Below the pieces are notes generated by a model. That model searched no databases and was not told where the DNA came from. It saw only the letters and a list, made by a program, of their open reading frames with translations. Shown here in pieces: positions 26,222 to 34,595 of a stretch of 64,000 nt of DNA. The stretch's first letter is position 1. Each line of letters opens with the position of its first letter. Origin of the DNA: Kumtagia sp964244725 (lineage in GTDB: Bacteria > Pseudomonadota > Alphaproteobacteria > Rhizobiales > Rhizobiaceae); the NCBI GenBank assembly GCA_964244725.1, contig CAXTJQ010000010.1:94201-158200 (forward strand). Reading direction: 5' to 3'. The position numbers and the translations under genes are program-made.

Positions 26222-26656
26222 CTAACTCCGCTCGCCCTCGGGCCGGTCGGTCGCATAGGGGATGATCGAATAGCCCTGGCTTCTGCCGTCGCGCTCCTGC
26301 CGCATCAGCCGGAAGCCCGGTTCGTTGGGCGGACGGTTGACGATGAACGACATGCGCGGCGCCTCCCAACCCTTGGTCGAATCGAAGGCCGTGACCCGGA
26401 TGTACATGTTGGGCAGCGCCTTCCGGCAATTGTTGACCTCCATCAGGATGCCGGCCGGATCCTTGAGGTCGAACATCGGGTTGCCGTACATCTCCCAGTA
26501 GGTGTTCCGCGGATGCGGGTCGTCGGTGTATTCGACGCTGACGGCCCAGTGGTTCTTCAGCGCGTATTTGATCTGCGCCGAGATCTGGGTGTCGGTCAGG
26601 TCGGGCAGGAACGAGAACTGGCCCTGCGTGACCTTGTTTCCGGGATTGGTCATCAT
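26222..26656 (-). CDS. cbbS: RuBisCO small subunit, red-type (form IC/ID)
   Basis: Small subunit of the L8S8 enzyme, 144 aa. It begins VTQGQFSFLPDLTDTQISAQ and has the HPRNTYWEMYGNPMFD core. The C-terminal extension of about 30 residues (EPGFRLMRQERDGRSQGYSI onward) is the beta-hairpin tail that distinguishes red-type small subunits. Tandem ATGs occur at 26656 and 26653; GGGAGAA lies about 10 nt upstream. It starts 17 nt after the cbbL stop. Confidence 0.96.
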   Translation of the reverse strand: MMTNPGNKVTQGQFSFLPDLTDTQISAQIKYALKNHWAVSVEYTDDPHPRNTYWEMYGNPMFDLKDPAGILMEVNNCRKALPNMYIRVTAFDSTKGWEAPRMSFIVNRPPNEPGFRLMRQERDGRSQGYSIIPYATDRPEGERS

Positions 26657-26673
26657 GGTCGTGTTCTCCCTGT

Positions 26674-28155
26674 CTAGAAGCTGGGGGTTGCGGTCGGAAC
26701 GAAATCGGCCGTGTCGGTCGATTCGTAGTTGAATGTGACGTCTTTCCAGACCTCCAGAGCCGCCTTGAGCGGCGTGCACCATTTCGCCGCCTGTTCGAGG
26801 ATCTGCGTTCCCTCGCGCAGATAGTCGCGGCCCTCGTTGCGGGCGAGGATCATCGCTTCGAGCGCGACGCGATTGGCGGTCGCGCCGGCCTGGATGCCGT
26901 CGGGATGGCCGATCGTGCCGCCGCCGAACTGCAAGACCACGTCCTCGCCGAGATAGTGGATCAGCTGGTGCATCTGCCCGGCATGGATGCCGCCGGACGC
27001 CACCGGCATGACCTTGTTGAGCGAGGCCCATTCCTGGTCGAAGAACAGTCCGGTCTCGAGGTTCTTCGCCGTCCTTTCCTCGCGCAGCGTGTCGTAGAAG
27101 CCCTTGATCATCAGCGGGTCGCCTTCCAGCTTGCCGACGACCGTGCCGGCATGGATGTGGTCGACGCCCGCCATCCGCATCCACTTGCAGATGACGCGGA
27201 AGTTCATGCCGTGGTTCTTCTGGCGCGAATAGGTCGAATTGCCGGCGCGATGCAGGTGCAAGATCATGTCGTTGCGCCGCGCCCATTTGGCCATCGACTG
27301 GATCGCCGTGTAGCCGATCACGAGGTCGATCATGATGATCGCCGACCCGAGCTGCTTGGCGAACTCGGCCCGCTCGTACATCTCCTCCATCGTGCCGGCG
27401 GTGACGTTGAGGTAGTGTCCCTTGACCTCGCCTGTGGCGGCGGCCGCCTTGTTCACCGCCTCCATGCAGTAGAGGTAGCGATCGCGCCAATGCATGAAGG
27501 GCTGCGAATTGATGTTCTCGTCGTCCTTGACGAAGTCGAGCCCGCCCTTCAGCGCCTCGTAGACGACGCGGCCGTAATTTCGGCCGGAAAGCCCGAGTTT
27601 CGGCTTGGTGGTGGCGCCGAGCAGCGGCCGTCCGAACTTGTCGAGCCGTTCGCGCTCGACGACGATGCCGGTCGCGGGACCCTGGAAGGTCTTCAAATAG
27701 GCGACCGGGATGCGCATGTCTTCCAGCCGCAGCGCCTTGACGGCCTTGAAGCCGAACACGTTGCCGATGATCGAGGCGGTGAGGTTGGCGATGGAGCCCG
27801 GCTCGAACAGGTCGAGGTCGTAGCAGATGGTGGCGAAATACTGCTGCTCGGTCTTGGTGCCGGGGCCGGTATTGGGCACCGGCTCGGATTTGATCGCCTT
27901 GGCGCGGTAAAGCTCGCAAGCCGTCAGCCGATCGGTCCAGACCACCGTCCAGGTCGCGGTGGAACTTTCGCCGGCGACGGCGGCGGCCGCCTCCTCGTGG
28001 TCGACGCCGGGCTGTGGCGTGATCCGGAACAGCGCGATCAGGTCAGTGTCCTTGATCTTGTAGTCCGGCTCCCAGTAGCCCATCCTCTTGTAGGGGATGA
28101 CGCCGGATTTGTAGCGGTCCTTGCCTTCGGCCATCGTTTGCGTCTGGACGTTCAT
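26674..28155 (-). CDS. cbbL: RuBisCO large subunit, red-type (form IC/ID)
   Basis: Catalytic subunit fixing CO2 on ribulose-1,5-bisphosphate. The 493-aa product has TTKPKLGLSG (K184, catalytic base equivalent), GLDFVKDDEN with the carbamylated lysine K210 and metal ligands D212 and E213, HLHRAGNSTY and GGIHAGQMHQL. All key active-site residues that I could place are present, so this is not a RuBisCO-like protein. The C-terminal extension is typical of CbbX-dependent enzymes. It precedes cbbS and cbbX. Confidence 0.98.
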   Translation of the reverse strand: MNVQTQTMAEGKDRYKSGVIPYKRMGYWEPDYKIKDTDLIALFRITPQPGVDHEEAAAAVAGESSTATWTVVWTDRLTACELYRAKAIKSEPVPNTGPGTKTEQQYFATICYDLDLFEPGSIANLTASIIGNVFGFKAVKALRLEDMRIPVAYLKTFQGPATGIVVERERLDKFGRPLLGATTKPKLGLSGRNYGRVVYEALKGGLDFVKDDENINSQPFMHWRDRYLYCMEAVNKAAAATGEVKGHYLNVTAGTMEEMYERAEFAKQLGSAIIMIDLVIGYTAIQSMAKWARRNDMILHLHRAGNSTYSRQKNHGMNFRVICKWMRMAGVDHIHAGTVVGKLEGDPLMIKGFYDTLREERTAKNLETGLFFDQEWASLNKVMPVASGGIHAGQMHQLIHYLGEDVVLQFGGGTIGHPDGIQAGATANRVALEAMILARNEGRDYLREGTQILEQAAKWCTPLKAALEVWKDVTFNYESTDTADFVPTATPSF

Positions 28156-28197
28156 GGAAGCTGCCTTTCTGCGGTCAGGAGATGTGGGGGGCGTTCA

Positions 28198-29067
28198 TCA
28201 GATGCGTCGCTTGCGGTCCATGAGCTGCAGGATGAGCGGCGTCAGGATGAGCTGCATGGCGATGTCGAGCTTGGTCGCCGGCATCACGATCGTGTTGGCG
28301 CGCGACATGAACGAGTCGTGGATCATCGACAGAAGGTAGGGAAAATCGATGCCGCGCGGATTGGCGAAGCGGATGACCAGCATCGATTCGTCGGCCGTCG
28401 GAATCCAGCGCGCGATGAACGGGTTCGACGTGTCGACGATGGGCACGCGCTGGAAGTTGATGTCGGTCAGCGCGAATTGCGGGATGATGTAGTTCACGTA
28501 GTCGGGCATTCGCCGCAGGATCGTGTCGGTCACGGCTTCGGTCGAATAGCCGCGCGCCGCCTTATCGCGATGAATTTTCTGGATCCACTCCAGGTTGATG
28601 ACCGGCACCACGCCGATCTTGAGGTCGGCGTGGCGCGCGACGTCGACCTTGTCGGTTTTCACGCAGCCATGCAGCCCCTCGTAGAACAAAAGCTCGGAGC
28701 CCGCATCGAACGGCATCCAGTCGGTGAAGGTGCCCGGCTCGGCGCCGTAGAGGGCCGCCTCGTCCGCGTCGTGCACGTAATGCCGTGATTCGCCGCCGCC
28801 CGACCGTCCGTAGGCCGCGAAGACGGATTCCAGCTTTTCGATCAGGTTCGCCTCTTCGTGGAAATGGGTGAAGTTGCGGCCCTGCGCGGTCGCGTCCGTA
28901 ATCTTGTTCTTCATCGCCGCGCGGTCGAAAGCATGGAAGGCGTCGCCCTCGATGTAGACGGCCGCGATCTTTTCGCGTGTGAAGATCTGCTCGAAAATCC
29001 GTTTGACCGACGTCGTGCCTGCCCCTGACGAGCCGGTGATCGAGATGATCGGGTGCTTGGCCGACAT
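28198..29067 (-). CDS. cbbP: Phosphoribulokinase
   Basis: Phosphorylates ribulose-5-phosphate to ribulose-1,5-bisphosphate, the RuBisCO substrate. The 289-aa octameric-type bacterial enzyme has the P-loop GSSGAGTTS (12-20), then YIEGDAFHAFDR and LLFYEGLHGCV. The ATG at 29067 follows GAGGG and begins 7 nt after the cbbF stop. An upstream in-frame ATG at 29103 would extend into cbbF. Together with RuBisCO it defines a functional Calvin cycle. Confidence 0.96.
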   Translation of the reverse strand: MSAKHPIISITGSSGAGTTSVKRIFEQIFTREKIAAVYIEGDAFHAFDRAAMKNKITDATAQGRNFTHFHEEANLIEKLESVFAAYGRSGGGESRHYVHDADEAALYGAEPGTFTDWMPFDAGSELLFYEGLHGCVKTDKVDVARHADLKIGVVPVINLEWIQKIHRDKAARGYSTEAVTDTILRRMPDYVNYIIPQFALTDINFQRVPIVDTSNPFIARWIPTADESMLVIRFANPRGIDFPYLLSMIHDSFMSRANTIVMPATKLDIAMQLILTPLILQLMDRKRRI

Positions 29068-29074
29068 GACGCCC

Positions 29075-30106
29075 TCAGGTCCTGAACAGGCCGCGATTGC
29101 CAAACAGCGGCGCGCGCTCGGCGATGTTGCTCGGCTCGGTGTGGTAGCGCGCGATGCGCTCGACCTCGTTGGTTGATCCGCACACCATCGGCGTCAGCTG
29201 GTCGAGCGTTTCCGGCACGATGTCGAGAATGTCGTTCTCCGTATCGCTGGCGCTGCCGCCGGCCTGCTCGACCAGCATGGCGATCGGATTGGCCTGGTGC
29301 ACCAGCCCGAGGCGACCCTTCGAGCAACCCTTGCGGGTGTCGGCAGGATCGAGGTAGACACCGCCGCGCATCAGGATGCGGTAGATGTGGGCGACCAGCG
29401 AGGCGCCCCAGCGCATGTCGAAATCGCGCTGCCGCGGGCCGTCGACGCCGCTGATGCAGTCGTCGATATAGAGCCGCACGGCGCCGCCCCAGTGCCGGTA
29501 GTTCGAGGCGTTTATGGCGTATTCGCCAGCGTCGGGCGGGATGGCGCAGCTCTCCCATGCGCGCAGGAAGACGCCGAGGGGGGCCGAGAACACGAAGACA
29601 TGCGTGCCGTTGCCGAGCGTCAGCACGAGCCCGAGCTGTGGCCCGTATACGACGAAGCCTGCCGCCAGTTGCTTGCGGCCAGGTTGACGGAACGTCGCCG
29701 CCGCGTCGTCCGGCACGATGGGCAGAATCGAAAAGATCGTGCCCAGCGCGGCGTTGATGTCGATGTTGGAGAACCCGTCGAGCGGATGGAGCGCGACCGC
29801 GATTTCGGATTCCGCGCCAAGCGCGACCTGCTTTCCCGAATCCGCGTCGAGATAATGCGCCACCGGCGCTTCGCGGACGGCGTCGAGAAAGGCCGCGGCC
29901 GCGCGCGCCTCGAGCACGCCGCGCGGATCGTCCTCGCCGCGCGGCAGGATCGCATCGGCGGCGCCGGGTCCGACATTGCTCATCATCGCCCGAACCTGCA
30001 GGGCCGCCGACGCCAGCGCCCTTATTGTATCGGCAATATCCTGATACGGCGCCTTGCCGGTGAAGGCATAGGAATACAGGAACGCATCCAGCGTCGAAGG
30101 GATCAC
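29075..30106 (-). CDS. cbbF: Fructose-1,6-bisphosphatase class I, Calvin-cycle type
   Basis: Hydrolyses fructose-1,6-bisphosphate (and possibly sedoheptulose-1,7-bisphosphate) during RuBP regeneration. The 343-aa product has the class I architecture, with KGCSKGRLGLVHQANPIAMLVEQAGG and YIDDCISGVDGPR in the C-terminal half. The normal metal-binding segment DPLDGSSNID reads HPLDGFSNID (H107), and the usual SEE upstream is not apparent. The GTG at 30106 follows GGGAGGA. It is first gene of the cbb operon, divergent from cbbR. Context and overall homology support the call; the altered motif is discussed under findings. Confidence 0.9.
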   Translation of the reverse strand: MIPSTLDAFLYSYAFTGKAPYQDIADTIRALASAALQVRAMMSNVGPGAADAILPRGEDDPRGVLEARAAAAFLDAVREAPVAHYLDADSGKQVALGAESEIAVALHPLDGFSNIDINAALGTIFSILPIVPDDAAATFRQPGRKQLAAGFVVYGPQLGLVLTLGNGTHVFVFSAPLGVFLRAWESCAIPPDAGEYAINASNYRHWGGAVRLYIDDCISGVDGPRQRDFDMRWGASLVAHIYRILMRGGVYLDPADTRKGCSKGRLGLVHQANPIAMLVEQAGGSASDTENDILDIVPETLDQLTPMVCGSTNEVERIARYHTEPSNIAERAPLFGNRGLFRT

Positions 30107-30231
30107 GCATCGTCCTCCCGGGCAGCCTCGTCCTCCTCGACGACTCTGCCACGCTGGCAGAAGACAGACCGCGGGAAACTTAGTAAAATTTAATTTCTTT
30201 ACGCGGTCGCTAAAATTTTCATAGTTGCGCG
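30107..30231. promoter_or_regulatory. cbbF-cbbR divergent control region
   Basis: The 125-bp gap has an A/T-rich core at 30180-30225 next to cbbR. It contains TAAAATTT twice (30184-30191 and 30211-30218, 27 bp apart) and TTACGCGGTCGCTAA (30199-30213), a TTA-N9-TAA dyad of the LysR T-N11-A type. CbbR normally binds such sites between its own gene and the cbb operon. A precise -35/-10 pair for either direction is not obvious. Confidence 0.55.
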
Positions 30232-31209
30232 ATGAAAAATGTGACGCTTCGTCAGTTGCGCGCCGTGGAGGCCATCCGGCGTCACGGCAAGGTGGTGACG
30301 GCGGCCGCCGAACTCGGCCTGACGCCTCCGGCGGTCACGCTCCAGCTCCAGCAGGTCGAGCGCGAGGCCGGGCTTTCGCTGTTCGATCGGACGACAGCCG
30401 GCATGCGTCCGACCGCGGCGGGTCTCGCGGTGATCGACGCCGCGCAGGCGATCGAGGAGCGGCTGCGGGTCCTGGTCGACGAGATCGACGCGATCAAGGG
30501 CGTTCGCCGCGGCAGCCTCCGCCTCGGCGTGGTCTCGACGGCCAAGTATTTCGCGCCGCGCCTGATGGCGGCCTTCATGGCCAAGTATCCGGATATCGAA
30601 ATGCGGCTGATCGTGGGCAATCGCTCCGAGACGATCGTCAGCCTGCGCGACCATGACATCGACATCGCGCTGATGGGGCGTCCGCCCGCCGGCGTCCCCG
30701 TGCGCGCCGCGGTGTTCGGCGATCATCCGCTGGTCATCATCGCCGCCCCGGACCATCCCCTGGCCGCCATGCGCGACATCTCCCGGGAAACGATCGCCCG
30801 CGAATCCTTCCTCATGCGCGAGCCGGGCTCCGGAACCCGCATCTCCATGGAAATCTTCATGCGCGACGTGCCGGGCTGGCTCGAACTGCAAGGGATCGAA
30901 CTCGATTCCAACGAGACCATCAAGCAGTCGGTCATGGCCGGGCTGGGCGTCGCCTTCATCTCGGGACATACCGTCGCGTCCGAGCTGGAATCGTCCCGGC
31001 TGGTCATGCTCCACGTGGTGGGAATGCCGGTCCGCCGCCAGTGGTTCGCGGTCTCGCGCAGCGACCGCGCGACGACCCCCGCGATGGCGGCGTTCAATGC
31101 GTTCCTGGCCGAGGAAGGCGCTCGGCATCTGCCGCTGTTCAGCCAGCTTCACGCCGACGCAGGGCCTGAAGCCAGAGACGCAGCAAAATCGCGCCGGTCT
31201 TTTAAATAG
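30232..31209 (+). CDS. cbbR: LysR-type regulator of the cbb operon
   Basis: LysR-family activator of 325 aa. The N-terminal winged HTH (about 3-60) includes LRQLRAVEAIRRHGKVVTAAAELGLTP-type residues, and the effector domain starts near residue 90 (RGSLRLGVVSTAKYFAPRLM), typical of CbbR. It is transcribed divergently from cbbF and presumably senses a Calvin-cycle metabolite. Its last codons overlap an inverted repeat that belongs to the next gene's promoter. Confidence 0.95.
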   Translation: MKNVTLRQLRAVEAIRRHGKVVTAAAELGLTPPAVTLQLQQVEREAGLSLFDRTTAGMRPTAAGLAVIDAAQAIEERLRVLVDEIDAIKGVRRGSLRLGVVSTAKYFAPRLMAAFMAKYPDIEMRLIVGNRSETIVSLRDHDIDIALMGRPPAGVPVRAAVFGDHPLVIIAAPDHPLAAMRDISRETIARESFLMREPGSGTRISMEIFMRDVPGWLELQGIELDSNETIKQSVMAGLGVAFISGHTVASELESSRLVMLHVVGMPVRRQWFAVSRSDRATTPAMAAFNAFLAEEGARHLPLFSQLHADAGPEARDAAKSRRSFK

Positions 31210-31238
31210 CATTGACTAATCAATTAGCCGATGCTATT
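31205..31238 (+). promoter_or_regulatory. Nested palindromic operator upstream of arsR-type gene
   Basis: Outer arms AATAGCAT (31205-31212) and ATGCTATT (31231-31238) are perfect inverted repeats around 18 bp. Inside lies the second perfect palindrome CTAATCAATTAG (31216-31227). The element overlaps the cbbR stop codon and ends 8 bp before the start of the ArsR-family gene, a position suited to autorepression. It could also act as a terminator-like structure for cbbR, though it lacks a T-run. Confidence 0.6.
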
Positions 31239-31246
31239 GGAAGTCC

Positions 31247-31615
31247 ATGACCCAGCCATCGTCGATCACAGCCGTCATGCGGACGCTCGCCGACCCGACG
31301 CGCCGAGCCGTATTCGAACGGGTGGTCGGGTCTGACGAGATCACCGTGGTCGAACTGACGAAAGACAGCGGCGTGACGCAGGGCGCCATCTCGCAGCATC
31401 TGAAATCGCTCAAGCTGGCCGGGCTGGTCGCCGAGCGTCCCGAAGGCCGCAACGTTTTTTACCGCGCCCAGCCTGACGGCCTCGCGCCGCTCGTCGACTG
31501 GATGAAGCAGTACGGCGTGTTCTGGAGCGACCGTCTGGACATCCTCGAAAACCTCCTTCGCAAGGAAGATGCGGGCAATTTTCCAACACCACAGTCCAAG
31601 GGAGACAGGACATGA
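31247..31615 (+). CDS. ArsR-family transcriptional regulator
   Basis: A 122-aa winged-helix regulator: MRTLADPTRRAVFERVV begins the ArsR fold, VTQGAISQHLKSLKLAGLV is the recognition helix region, and EGRNVFYRA forms the wing. There is no metal-binding CxC motif, matching the subfamily paired with SRPBCC proteins rather than metal sensors. Its end overlaps the SRPBCC gene by 4 nt. It probably represses its own operon through the palindrome just upstream. Confidence 0.9.
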   Translation: MTQPSSITAVMRTLADPTRRAVFERVVGSDEITVVELTKDSGVTQGAISQHLKSLKLAGLVAERPEGRNVFYRAQPDGLAPLVDWMKQYGVFWSDRLDILENLLRKEDAGNFPTPQSKGDRT

Positions 31616-32142
31616 CGACGATGATGAACGAAGCCTATGGCGTGCTGACGGAACCCTCGACGCTGAAGATCGAGCGCCGGTTGCCCGGGCCGATCGAGCG
31701 TGTGTGGGCCTATCTCACGCAGAACGACCTGCGCCGCCAGTGGCTCGCTTCGGGCGAGATGGAGCTGAAAATCGGCGCGCCGTTCGAACTCGTCTGGCGC
31801 AACAACGAACTGACCAACCCGCCCGGCCGGAAACCGCCGGGGTTCGGCGACGAACACCGCATGGAAAGCCGGATCACCGAACTCGATCCGCCGCACAGGC
31901 TGGCGTTCACGTGGGGCGCCACCGGCGGCGTGCTGTTCGAACTGGAGCAGGCGGGCGACGATGTCCTGCTGACCGTGATTCATCGGCGGGTGCCCGAGCG
32001 GGGGATGCTGCTCAATGTCAGCGCCGGATGGCATCGGCATCTCGATATTCTGGCCGACCGCGTTTCAGGCAAGGATTCGGGACCGTTCTGGGACGGATGG
32101 ATGCGGCTCAAGCAGGACTACGAGTCGCGCATCCCCGCCTGA
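31612..32142 (+). CDS. SRPBCC (AHSA1-like) domain protein
   Basis: A 176-aa START/SRPBCC-fold protein of the activator-of-Hsp90-like type: IERRLPGPIERVWAYLTQNDLRRQWLASGEM at the N-terminus and GWHRHLDILADRVSG near the C-terminus are hallmarks. These small hydrophobic-pocket proteins are commonly co-encoded with ArsR regulators; their ligand is generally unknown. The start overlaps the arsR-like stop (ATGA). GGGAGACAGGAC precedes the ATG. Confidence 0.88.
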   Translation: MTTMMNEAYGVLTEPSTLKIERRLPGPIERVWAYLTQNDLRRQWLASGEMELKIGAPFELVWRNNELTNPPGRKPPGFGDEHRMESRITELDPPHRLAFTWGATGGVLFELEQAGDDVLLTVIHRRVPERGMLLNVSAGWHRHLDILADRVSGKDSGPFWDGWMRLKQDYESRIPA

Positions 32143-32190
32143 ACCCATGTCGGCCAGGCTCGCGGCGCATGCCTCGGGTCTGGCCGACCT

Positions 32191-33240
32191 TCAAGGCGAC
32201 GACCGCCACGCCACCGGCGCGACCGCCCGATGCTCTGCCGCCGCGACATAGGCCGCGTCGACCAGGGCGTAGGTCTTGAGATTGTCGACGCCGGAAGTCT
32301 CGGCCGGAACGCCGCGCTTCAGGCAGTCGAGAAAATGCTGGCACGTGTTGAACGCGCCTTCCTGGCTCGCGTGCCAGGGTTCGCTCGTCCAAGGCCGCAG
32401 CGGCGAGCCGATGGTGCTTTCCTCGCGCGAGCCGTCGCTGGTCACGATCATCTTTAGGCCGACGCCGACGACGATCGAGCCGCGTGTCCCTTCGATCTCC
32501 AGCAGCGTCTCCGGAAACGGATCGGGCAGGCGATGCGCGCCATAGCTGCATTCGACCACGCTGACCGCGCCGCTGGCGTGGGCGAGCAGCATCGTCGCCG
32601 TGTCCTCGGCTTTCGCCCTCACGTTGCGGCGCTGCGTCTCGCATGCGATGCGCGTGACCTCGCCCATGAAGAAGCGCGCGAGATCGAGAACGTGGATGCC
32701 GACATCGGCGATCGCGAAACGCTCCTCCTGATAGAAATAGGGCTGCAGCGCGTAGATGTCGTAGCCGGTGCGGAAATTGATCCGCGCCCAGGTCGCCTCG
32801 CCGATCGCGCCCCCGTCGAGCATCTCGCGCACCTTGCGCATCGGCGTCTGGAAGCGGAAATTCTCGTGTACCGCGAGCCAGACGCCGGCCTTCTCGGCGG
32901 CGTCGACGATCGCCACGCAATCATCCCAGCCGGTCGCGAACGGCTTCTGGACGATTGCCCCCACGCCCTTTGAGATGGCCAGTTCGGCGAGTCGCCGGTG
33001 CGTGTCGTGGCGGGTGATAATGTCGACGACATCGAGCCTTTCCGCTTCGAGCATCGTTGCGGCGTCGGTGTAGACCGCCGCGCCGAACGCCTTGCCGGCG
33101 GCTTGCGCCTTGGCCGGATCGATATCGCAGACGGCGGCCAGCACCGCCCCTTGCTGCGCCAGTTCCTTCCACGAGTTCAGATGGTTCTGCGCGTAGAAGC
33201 CGCAGCCGATCACGCCGACGCGGATGCTGGTCGATGCCAT
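32191..33240 (-). CDS. Gfo/Idh/MocA-family oxidoreductase
   Basis: A 349-aa NAD(P)-dependent dehydrogenase. The Rossmann motif VGVIGCGFYAQNHL is at residues 8-21, and the substrate-domain motif VQKPFATG (the usual E/K-K-P lysine) is near 97. DVGIHVLDLARFFMG is the conserved catalytic Asp/His segment. Substrate cannot be read from sequence. It is divergent from the Weimberg-type pair across a 185-bp gap, so a sugar or sugar-acid substrate is a reasonable guess. The gap contains no recognised operator. Confidence 0.85.
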   Translation of the reverse strand: MASTSIRVGVIGCGFYAQNHLNSWKELAQQGAVLAAVCDIDPAKAQAAGKAFGAAVYTDAATMLEAERLDVVDIITRHDTHRRLAELAISKGVGAIVQKPFATGWDDCVAIVDAAEKAGVWLAVHENFRFQTPMRKVREMLDGGAIGEATWARINFRTGYDIYALQPYFYQEERFAIADVGIHVLDLARFFMGEVTRIACETQRRNVRAKAEDTATMLLAHASGAVSVVECSYGAHRLPDPFPETLLEIEGTRGSIVVGVGLKMIVTSDGSREESTIGSPLRPWTSEPWHASQEGAFNTCQHFLDCLKRGVPAETSGVDNLKTYALVDAAYVAAAEHRAVAPVAWRSSP

Positions 33241-33425
33241 GGATGTCCTCCCGAGACCGTCTCACTGCGCGGCTGGCCGCCTGCGCACCGCGTTCTACCG
33301 GCATTCGCCGCGCGCCGCCACGGGTGAGGCGCGGCCGCCGGCGCAAAAATGCGTCAGGCGTCTTCGCGTCTCGCCAATTGTCCGATAAAAGGCGGCGATC
33401 CGGCCCACCGGCCTATTGGAGTCCG

Positions 33426-34580
33426 ATGACCCTATCAATCGCCCTGCCAGCCGAAGGCGCCTTTCTCGGACGCGCCAGACGTCCAGACGCACCGCATCCG
33501 GTGATCGTCACGGTGCGCGGCGGCGCCGTTCTCGACATCACGTCCCGAGACGCCCCGCTGTCGCGCGACATCTGCGAGATGGACGATCCGGCGTCCTATC
33601 TCGCAGCCGCAAAGGGCGAGGAGATCGCTACCCTCGACGCGCTTGCCGCCAATAGCCTCGCCGCGCGCGACGAAACAGAACCCTACCTTCTGTCGCCCGT
33701 CGATTTGCAGGCCGTGAAAGCCTCCGGCGTGACCTTCGTCGTCAGCCTGCTGGAGCGCGTGATCGAGGAGCAGGCGCGCGGCTCGTCGGAAAAGGCGGAC
33801 GCCATCCGCGCCGACATCGCCACCCTGATCGGCCACGATCTGTCGAAGCTCAAGCCCGGATCGCCGGAGGCGATGGAGATCAAGCGCAAGCTGATCGAGC
33901 GCGGCGCGTGGTCGCAATATCTCGAGGTCGGCATCGGCCCGGACGCCGAGATCTTCACCAAATGCCCGTCGCTCGCCTCCGTCGGCTTCGGCGCCGATGT
34001 CGGCCTGCATCCGATTTCGAGCTGGAACAACCCCGAGCCGGAAATCGCCGTCATCGCCTCGAGCAAGGGCCGGATCGTCGGCGCGACGCTCGGCAACGAC
34101 GTCAACCTGCGGGATGTCGAGGGCCGCTCGGCGCTCCTGCTCGGCAAGGCCAAGGACAACAACGCGTCCGCCGCCCTCGGTCCGTTCATCCGCCTGTTCG
34201 ATGCGAGCTTCTCGCTTGAGGACGTGAAGGCCGCGAAAGTCAGTCTCAAGGTCGAGGGCGACGACGGCTTCTCCCTGGAAGGATCGAGTTCGATGGCGCG
34301 GATCAGCCGGTCTCCGGAGGACCTGGTCGCCGCCGCCCTGGGCCCGCATCACCAGTATCCGGACGGCATGGCGCTCTATCTCGGCACGATGTTCGTGCCG
34401 TCGAAGGACCGCGGCGAGACGGGCAGGGGCTTTACCCACAAGGTCGGCGACATCGTCACCGTGTCGACCGAGACACTCGGCGCGCTGGTCAATCGTGTAA
34501 GACTCTCGCCCGACTGTCCGCACTGGACCTATGGCGCGAGTCATCTGATGCGCGACCTCGCCCGCGCCGACCTCATCTGA
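33426..34580 (+). CDS. xylX: FAH-family dehydratase, likely 2-keto-3-deoxy-D-xylonate dehydratase
   Basis: A 384-aa fumarylacetoacetate-hydrolase-fold protein. Length, fold and coupling to a 2-oxoglutarate semialdehyde dehydrogenase match Caulobacter XylX, which converts 2-keto-3-deoxyxylonate to 2-oxoglutarate semialdehyde in the Weimberg pathway. WSQYLEVGIGPDAEIFTKCP and LGNDVNLRDVEGRSALLLGKAKDNN are the FAH core. The ATG at 33426 is preferred; a longer frame upstream is not supported. L-arabinose- or other aldonate-derived substrates are possible, since this family also serves them. Confidence 0.75.
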   Translation: MTLSIALPAEGAFLGRARRPDAPHPVIVTVRGGAVLDITSRDAPLSRDICEMDDPASYLAAAKGEEIATLDALAANSLAARDETEPYLLSPVDLQAVKASGVTFVVSLLERVIEEQARGSSEKADAIRADIATLIGHDLSKLKPGSPEAMEIKRKLIERGAWSQYLEVGIGPDAEIFTKCPSLASVGFGADVGLHPISSWNNPEPEIAVIASSKGRIVGATLGNDVNLRDVEGRSALLLGKAKDNNASAALGPFIRLFDASFSLEDVKAAKVSLKVEGDDGFSLEGSSSMARISRSPEDLVAAALGPHHQYPDGMALYLGTMFVPSKDRGETGRGFTHKVGDIVTVSTETLGALVNRVRLSPDCPHWTYGASHLMRDLARADLI

Positions 34581-34595
34581 TTGGAAAGAACAACG

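Noticed and set aside
28911..30152. ATG at 30110 opening a frame upstream of cbbF
   Set aside because: It reads a different frame with Arg/Ala-rich antisense-like composition; the GTG at 30106 opens the real fructose-bisphosphatase.
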